Part shown: positions 59,072 through 64,000 of the stretch, one piece after another
Position numbering within the stretch: position 1 is the first letter of the stretch
Layout of the letters: each line of letters begins with the position of its first letter
Position numbers and translations under genes: made by a program
NCBI RefSeq assembly: GCF_001509485.1
Contig: NZ_LLZI01000191.1
Span: 6,109-70,108 of the forward strand
Direction: 5' to 3'
Length of the DNA stretch: 64,000 nucleotides
DNA from: Streptomyces sp. NRRL F-4489
GTDB taxonomy: Bacteria > Actinomycetota > Actinomycetes > Streptomycetales > Streptomycetaceae
Notes under the pieces: model-generated
The model's database searches: none
Told to the model about the DNA's origin: nothing
Seen by the model: the letters and a program-made list of their open reading frames with translations, nothing else

Positions 59072-60151
59072 CTACAGCTCCTTGCGGAACTCCTCCGCGG
59101 CCTTGAGGAACAGGTCCATCGCCGGCTTCTCCCCGATGGTCACCCGCACCCCCTCACCGGCGAACGGCCGCACGACCACCCCGGCCCGCTCGCACGCCTC
59201 GGCGAACGCGGTGGTCCGCTCGCCCAGCCGCAGCCAGACGAAGTTCGCCTCCGACGGCGGGACCGTCCAGCCCTGCGCCGCCAGCGCCTCGCACACCCGG
59301 GTCCGCTCGGCGACCAGCGCCTCGACCCGCTCCAGCAGCGCCGCCTCACTGCGCAGCGACGCCACCGCGGCCTCCTGCGCGAGCTGGCTCACCCCGAACG
59401 GCACCGCCGTCTTCCGCAGCGCCGCCGCCACCGGCGCGTGCGCCACCGCGAAGCCGATCCGCAGCCCCGCCAGGCCGTACGCCTTGGAGAAGGTGCGCAG
59501 CACGCACACATTCGGGCGGTCGCGGTAGAGCTCCATCCCGTCCGGCACGTCCGCGTCGCGGATGAACTCGCGGTACGCCTCGTCCAGCACCACCAGGACG
59601 CCCTTGGGCACCCGGTCCAGGAAGGACTCCAGCTCCGCCCTGCGCACGACGGTGCCGGTGGGGTTGTTGGGGTTGCAGACGAAGATCAGCCGCGTGCGGT
59701 CGGTGATCGCCGCCAGCATCGCCTCCAGGTCGTGCACCTCGCCGGACGTCAGCGGCACCTGGACGGACGCCGCCCCGGAGACCTGGGTGATGATCGGGTA
59801 CGCCTCGAACGACCGCCAGGCGTAGATCACTTCGTCACCGGGGCCGGCCGTCGCCTGGATCAGCTGCTGGGCGACCCCCACCGATCCCGTCCCGGTGGCC
59901 AGGTGCTCCACCGGGACGGAGAACCGCTCGGCCAGCTCCGCCATCAGTCCCGTACATGCCATGTCGGGGTAGCGGTTGAAGGAGCCGGCGGCCGCGACCG
60001 CGCTCTCCAGGACGCCCGGCAGCGGCGGATAGGGGTTCTCGTTGGAGGACAGCTTGTACGCGACCGGACCGCCGGCCGCCGCCGGCCGCCCCGGCTTGTA
60101 GGTGGGGATGCCCTCCAGCGCGGCACGCAGCCGCGGGGTCTTCTCGCTCAC
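59072..60151 (-). CDS. hisC: histidinol-phosphate/aromatic aminotransferase
   Basis: This 359-residue fold-I PLP enzyme has [17 protein letters not shown], the PLP-ring contact in [23 protein letters not shown], and the PLP Lys in [15 protein letters not shown]. The GTG start at 60151 is preceded by GAGGAGG. It stands outside a his operon, so it is probably a second HisC or an aromatic amino acid transaminase (pat type), which could complete phenylalanine synthesis after PheA. Divergent from the LacI gene. Confidence 0.9.
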   Translation of the reverse strand: MSEKTPRLRAALEGIPTYKPGRPAAAGGPVAYKLSSNENPYPPLPGVLESAVAAAGSFNRYPDMACTGLMAELAERFSVPVEHLATGTGSVGVAQQLIQATAGPGDEVIYAWRSFEAYPIITQVSGAASVQVPLTSGEVHDLEAMLAAITDRTRLIFVCNPNNPTGTVVRRAELESFLDRVPKGVLVVLDEAYREFIRDADVPDGMELYRDRPNVCVLRTFSKAYGLAGLRIGFAVAHAPVAAALRKTAVPFGVSQLAQEAAVASLRSEAALLERVEALVAERTRVCEALAAQGWTVPPSEANFVWLRLGERTTAFAEACERAGVVVRPFAGEGVRVTIGEKPAMDLFLKAAEEFRKEL

Positions 60152-60529
60152 CGCAGGTCCTCCTCGACCATCCCGCTCGACTCCAATACTGCACACCTTA
60201 TGAGGATTGACCCGCCCGGCGGCAGCCCCTGTGGAAACCGCCCCGCCCCGGCGCCCGCCGTACGGGACGCGCGGCGCGCGGCCGCGGGGGAGCGCCATGC
60301 GCCACGCCGCGCGCCGGTGGCTCGCTCCGTGGCGCGCGTCCCTCGTCAAGGTGACTTGAGACCTCTTCGAGACCTGGGCGGATCGCCAGGCCGAGTGGCC
60401 CTGCCTCCCGACAATTGACCAGCAAATGGCGCAACTTCCTTGGAATACAAGGCGGTTGACCCACCATCACGATGCAGAAACGTGCCTCCTACCCCTCCCC
60501 GGAGCGCCCCCGCGAATGGCCGTAGCGAG

Positions 60530-60535
60530 CCCTAC
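60530..60535 (+). promoter_or_regulatory. -10 box (TACTAT) of the lacI-type gene
   Basis: TACTAT (60530-60535) is a good -10 hexamer nine to twelve bases before the ATG, implying an almost leaderless mRNA. The hisC/lacI spacer (60152-60547) otherwise contains only a GAGACCT direct repeat (60358-60364, 60371-60377) and no gene. Confidence 0.5.
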
Positions 60536-60547
60536 TATCGGCTCGCC

Positions 60548-61648
60548 ATGACAGCAGCAGGGAAGCACCAGGTGGGCCGGTCGGCCGGTCGCCGGCTGGG
60601 GCGCGCGGGCATCCGGGACGTGGCCGCCGCAGCCGGTGTATCGATCACGACTGTCTCCGACGCGCTCAACGGCAAGGGCCGGCTTCCGGATGCCACCCGT
60701 AGCCACGTCCGCGAGGTGGCCGACCGGCTGGGCTACCGCCCGTCCGCAGCCGCCCGCACCCTCCGTACCGGCAAGTCAGGACTCATCGGTCTGACCGTGA
60801 CCACGTACGGGGATGAACCTTTCACCTTCACCGAGTTCGCGTACTTCGCGGAGATGGCCAGAGCCGCCACCTCCGCCGCGCTGGCCCGCGGCTACGCCCT
60901 CGTCATCCTGCCCGCGACCTCCCGCCACGACGTCTGGTCCAACGTCGCCCTCGACGGCACCGTCGTGATCGACCCGGCCGACGGCGACCCGGTCGTCACC
61001 GAGCTCCTCCGGCACGGCATCCCCGTCGTCTCCGACGGCCGCCCCGGCGGCTCGCTCCCGGTCACCGGCTGGGTCGACAACGACCACGAAGCGGCCGTCC
61101 TCGGCCTGCTCGACCACCTCGCCGAGGCCGGCGCCCGCCGCATCGGGCTGCTCACGGGCAACACCACCGACACGTACACCCGGCTGTCGACCACCGCGTA
61201 CCTCAACTGGTGCGAGCGGGTCGGCCAGGACCCCGTCTACGAGTCCTACCCCGCCTTCGACCCGCGGGCCGGCGCGGTGGCCGCCGACCGGCTGCTGGCC
61301 CGCCCGGACCGGCCGGACGCGGTCTACGGCCTCTTCGACCAGAACGGCACCGATCTGCTCGCCGCGGCCCGCCGCTACGGTTTACGGGTACCGGACGACC
61401 TGCTGCTGGTCTGCTGCAGCGAGTCCACCGTCTACGCCACCACCGAGCCGCCGGTCACCACGCTCTCGCTCAAACCGCGGCGCATCGGCACCGCCGTCGT
61501 CCAGATCCTGATCGACGCGATCGAGGGGCTCGGCGACAGCGGTCCGGTCGAGCAGGTGATACCGACCGACCTGATCGTGCGGACGTCCTCGCAGCGCCGC
61601 TCGCCGCGCACCACGGTCAGTCCGCCGCGCGGTCCGGCCGGCGGCTGA
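60548..61648 (+). CDS. LacI family regulator with a TTA codon
   Basis: This 366-residue protein has the LacI HTH and hinge at about residues 20-75 (GIRDVAAAAGVSITTVSDALNGKGRLPDATRSHVREVADRLGYRPSAAARTLRTGKS) and a periplasmic-binding-protein-like effector domain (about 80-345) with YPAFDPRAGAVAADRLLARPDRPDAVYGLFDQNG. The Asp/Gln-containing pocket is typical of sugar or nucleoside sensors. Leu279 is encoded by TTA (61382-61384), so synthesis should need bldA tRNA and be tied to development. No sugar transporter is adjacent, suggesting a distal or global target. Confidence 0.92.
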   Translation: MTAAGKHQVGRSAGRRLGRAGIRDVAAAAGVSITTVSDALNGKGRLPDATRSHVREVADRLGYRPSAAARTLRTGKSGLIGLTVTTYGDEPFTFTEFAYFAEMARAATSAALARGYALVILPATSRHDVWSNVALDGTVVIDPADGDPVVTELLRHGIPVVSDGRPGGSLPVTGWVDNDHEAAVLGLLDHLAEAGARRIGLLTGNTTDTYTRLSTTAYLNWCERVGQDPVYESYPAFDPRAGAVAADRLLARPDRPDAVYGLFDQNGTDLLAAARRYGLRVPDDLLLVCCSESTVYATTEPPVTTLSLKPRRIGTAVVQILIDAIEGLGDSGPVEQVIPTDLIVRTSSQRRSPRTTVSPPRGPAGG

Positions 61649-61804
61649 GCGGGCCCCGGCCCGGCGGTCCGGAGGCAGCGGCGGGCCGCCGGCGCCCGCT
61701 CGCCGAGGAAAAAACAGGGTGATCCCGGGAGAAATCCATCGCGAACGCCGGGCTTCGCAGGATTGATCACCCCCGGGTGCGTCACAACCCGAGAGCGGCG
61801 TTCC

Positions 61805-61810
61805 TATGAT
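61805..61810 (+). promoter_or_regulatory. -10 box (TATGAT) of the phosphoesterase gene
   Basis: TATGAT (61805-61810) is a near-consensus housekeeping -10, about 80 bp before the ATG at 61889. An inverted repeat GGGTGATC (61718-61725) / GATCACCC (61764-61771) lies in the same spacer. Confidence 0.5.
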
Positions 61811-61888
61811 GGGCGCACGACACCGCGGACCGCCGTCGACCAGGCAAAGGTCCGAGAGGTGCACGGCGGCGCAACGGTGGAGGGGTCG

Positions 61889-62974
61889 ATGACTCAGGGG
61901 GCCAGTCAGGGACCCATGGTGTGGACCATGGCGGAACAACCTCCGGCGTCCGCTCCCCCGCCCGGGGCGCCCTCCGGACCGCCGCCCGGACCGCCGCTCC
62001 AGCTACCCGTACCCGCCGGGCCCCCGGCCGCGCCGCCCGCCATGCCCGAGGAGTACACCCCGACCGCCCGCGACCTGCCGGTCATCGGCCGCACGGACAC
62101 CCTGATCGACCACGCCTCCGTCCTGGCGGTCCCCGAGCAGCCGTCCGCCCCCGAGGGGCTGGGCCCGCTGTACGTCGTGGGGGACGTGCACGGCTACTAC
62201 GACGAGCTGCGCGCCGCCCTGGAGGCCGAGGGGCTGATCGACGCCGACGGCGGGTGGGCGGCCGGCAACGCCCGGCTGTGGTTCCTCGGCGACTTCACCG
62301 ACCGCGGGCCGGACGGCATCGGCGTCATCGACCTGGTCATGCAGCTCTCCGCCGAGGCCGCGGCGGCCGGCGGCTACTGCAAGGCCCTGATGGGCAACCA
62401 CGAACTCCTGCTGCTGGGCGCCAAGCGCTTCGGGGACACCCCCGTCCAGTCCGGCGCCGGCACCGCCTCCTTCCAGGCCGCCTGGCTCCTCAACGGCGGC
62501 CAGAAGTCCGACATGGACCGGCTGCAGGACCACCACCTCCAGTGGATGGCCCGGCTGGACGCCGTGATGGAGGAGGACGGGCATCTGCTGGTGCACTCCG
62601 ACACCACCGCGTACCTCGAATACGGCGACTCCATCGAGGCGGTCAACGACACCGTCCACGAGGTGCTGACACGCAGCGACGCGGACGAGGTCTGGGACCT
62701 CTTCCGGAAGTTCACCAAGCGGTTCGCCTTCCGCGACGAGACCGGCGCGCAGGCCGCCCGCGAGCTCCTCGACACCTACGGCGGCACCCGCGTCGTGCAC
62801 GGCCACAGCCCGATCCCGTATCTGCTGGGCGAGGTCGGCGCGGAGGACGGCGAGGGCGACGGGGTCGCGGTGGACGGACCGCACGTCTACGCGGACGGGC
62901 TGGCCATCGCCATGGACGGCGGGGTCACGATGGCCGGAAAGCTGCTGGTCTGCCAACTGCCGCTGGCGGGCTGA
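61889..62974 (+). CDS. PPP-family metallophosphoesterase
   Basis: This is a 361-residue protein with a Pro/Ala-rich N-terminal tail (about 75 residues). The calcineurin-like domain has the canonical metal motifs: GDVHGYYDEL, LGDFTDRGPDG, GNHELLLLG and HGHSPIPYLLG, with further ligands in LLVHSD. These identify a bacterial PPP-type phosphatase acting on phosphoproteins or dinucleotides such as Ap4A. GGAGGGG precedes ATG 61889; ATGs at 61916 and 61928 are alternatives. Substrate unknown. Confidence 0.88.
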   Translation: MTQGASQGPMVWTMAEQPPASAPPPGAPSGPPPGPPLQLPVPAGPPAAPPAMPEEYTPTARDLPVIGRTDTLIDHASVLAVPEQPSAPEGLGPLYVVGDVHGYYDELRAALEAEGLIDADGGWAAGNARLWFLGDFTDRGPDGIGVIDLVMQLSAEAAAAGGYCKALMGNHELLLLGAKRFGDTPVQSGAGTASFQAAWLLNGGQKSDMDRLQDHHLQWMARLDAVMEEDGHLLVHSDTTAYLEYGDSIEAVNDTVHEVLTRSDADEVWDLFRKFTKRFAFRDETGAQAARELLDTYGGTRVVHGHSPIPYLLGEVGAEDGEGDGVAVDGPHVYADGLAIAMDGGVTMAGKLLVCQLPLAG

Positions 62975-63184
62975 CGCTTCGCCGTACGGCCCGGCCCGCC
63001 GGCCGCGTGCGCGCGCACCGGACGGAATCCGGCCGGGCCCGCCCGCGAATTCCGCAAACTCCCTGTCACCCCCCGCCAGCCGGGCTCTACCATCGGTCTA
63101 TCCGTAGCAGGCTCTCCTCCGTTTACGCCCGGCGCCCGGCTCCCGGCCGGCCCGTACGGCCCTACGGAGCATCGGGGGATGCCC

Positions 63185-64000
63185 ATGAACAGCGCTCCGC
63201 ACCTGCTGAACGAGGACCGCGCGGAATTCGCGCGACTCCTCGATGAGGCGCTGCGCACCGCCGAACCCAGCCAGGCCGGCCCCGCCTCCGGTGGCGCAAA
63301 CCGCCTCACCGCCGACCAGTTGCGCGCCATGGCCCTCAGCGCGACCACCGCGATCGCCGCCTGCGCAACCGCCGAATACCAGCACTACGTCCGGCTCCGC
63401 ACCGCCCTGCGGGCGCCGGGCCCCACCGCTCCGGCGGCCCGCCCCGCCGGGGATCGCAGCGGACCGGCCACAGCGGACGACGAGCGCAGGGGGCCGGCCA
63501 TCGCGGACCACGAGCGCGCCGGACCGGCCACCGCGGACGAGGAAGAGGCCACCGGAACGGCCACCGCGGACGACGAACCGACCGCCGGAACGGCCGGGTT
63601 CGGGCTGGCCGCGATGGCCACCGTCCTCGTTCCGGTGCTCGCCGGGATCGCGGCCGTCCTCTTCCTCCTCATCGGCTACGTGCTGCGCGCCGTCGACCCG
63701 GACCCGGCCGTCTCCCGCCCGCTGATCGGCGTCGGCTGGATCTTCGCGGCGCTGGCCGGCGCCGGCGCACTGGTCGCCATGGGCTGCCTGCTCGTCACCG
63801 CGCTGCGCAACGGCGTCTCACGGGACGCCGAGGCCGACGAACGGGCCGCCGCGCTGGCCCGCGCCCACGACGCCTGGTGCCAGGCCCTCCTGGACCGCGG
63901 CCTGCGCCCGTTCCTCCGCGAGGCCCTCGCCGACCCCTCCCCCGACCCCGCGGACGACCCGCTCCGCTACGTCCCGCGCCCCACCCCGCCCCCGCAACGC
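63185..64000 (+). CDS. two-helix membrane protein with acidic repeat, truncated by window end
   Basis: An open frame runs from ATG 63185 (GGGGGA upstream; ATG 63179 in frame) to the window end: 272 codons with no stop. The N-terminal helical domain (APHLLNEDRAEFARLLDEALR, LRAMALSATTAIAACATAEYQHY) is followed by an acidic Ala/Thr/Asp repeat built on GPATADDER (63461-63585), then two membrane helices (AAMATVLVPVLAGIAAVLFLLIGYVL and IGVGWIFAALAGAGALVAMGCLLVTAL) and a cytoplasmic helical tail. I recall similar Streptomyces membrane proteins but no function. Confidence 0.75.
   Translation, partial: MNSAPHLLNEDRAEFARLLDEALRTAEPSQAGPASGGANRLTADQLRAMALSATTAIAACATAEYQHYVRLRTALRAPGPTAPAARPAGDRSGPATADDERRGPAIADHERAGPATADEEEATGTATADDEPTAGTAGFGLAAMATVLVPVLAGIAAVLFLLIGYVLRAVDPDPAVSRPLIGVGWIFAALAGAGALVAMGCLLVTALRNGVSRDAEADERAAALARAHDAWCQALLDRGLRPFLREALADPSPDPADDPLRYVPRPTPPPQR

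Noticed and set aside
60308..60547. Short antisense frame upstream of the LacI gene as a leader peptide
   Set aside because: No ribosome binding site and no overlap with a regulatory structure; composition is non-coding.

Overview
The window is about 74% G+C and looks like core chromosome of a Streptomyces-type actinomycete. The evidence is near-exclusive G/C third codon positions, frequent GTG starts, many leaderless genes, only two TTA (bldA) codons, a cytochrome bd operon under a Rex operator, and seven ParB/parS sites. The gene order (DUF5926, PrimPol, PP2C, aminopeptidase P, copper/DyP cluster, pheA, serS, ABC exporters, HtpX, cydABDC, hisC, LacI) is what I remember of the conserved replication-origin-proximal core of Streptomyces. 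The parS sites and a DnaA-box cluster support an oriC-near location, although oriC itself is not in the window.

Layout. 0-12.4 kb: 3' end of a DUF5926 gene, a promoter-plus-hairpin element, a small PrimPol protein, a SpoIIE/RsbU-type phosphatase with an overlapping upstream ORF, aminopeptidase P, two TetR regulators each with a good candidate operator, a TetR-FAD dehydrogenase-SDR operon, a 62-residue membrane protein with its own terminator, and an RsbW-type ATPase. 11.5-18.3 kb: copper handling (membrane protein, YcnI, Sco, ECuC/PCuAC, CopC-CopD fusion, Tat-exported DyP peroxidase), tightly coupled by overlapping start/stop codons. 18.4-22.2 kb: pheA, a 0.68 kb spacer rich in DnaA boxes, leaderless serS and a coupled HAD phosphatase. 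22.2-33.6 kb: regulators and transporters (rhomboid-like and Lrp, DHA2 MFS, LysR with internal tandem repeats, MerR/GyrI, SAV_915-like protein and a TTA-containing diaminopimelate decarboxylase, GntR and a CynX-type MFS), a G-rich minisatellite and a second-type MltG.

33.6-42.8 kb: a four-gene double ABC-2 exporter operon, then a four-gene group (M24 peptidase, epoxide-hydrolase/SDR fusion, PF10118 metal-dependent hydrolase, MerR) that looks like one unassigned metabolic function. 42.9-46.3 kb: carotenoid oxygenase and a membrane protein divergent from a PadR regulator, then KptA. 46.3-50 kb: PspAB-HtpX envelope-stress pair with a parS site between them, an F420-type oxidoreductase and a HAD phosphatase. 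50.0-50.2 kb: five parS sites at about 41-bp spacing between convergent genes. 50.2-58.4 kb: a DevS-like heme/GAF sensor kinase, then cydDC, cydB and cydA reading from a control region with a perfect Rex operator. A seventh parS contains the GTG start of cydDC. 58.6-64 kb: a cyclophilin-like protein behind a perfect palindrome, hisC-type aminotransferase, a TTA-containing LacI regulator, a PPP-type phosphoesterase, and a truncated two-helix membrane protein.

No rRNA, tRNA, IS element, prophage or CRISPR array was found. Many long open frames on the opposite strand are GC-driven shadows and were left out. Function names come from motif recognition by eye; no searches were run.
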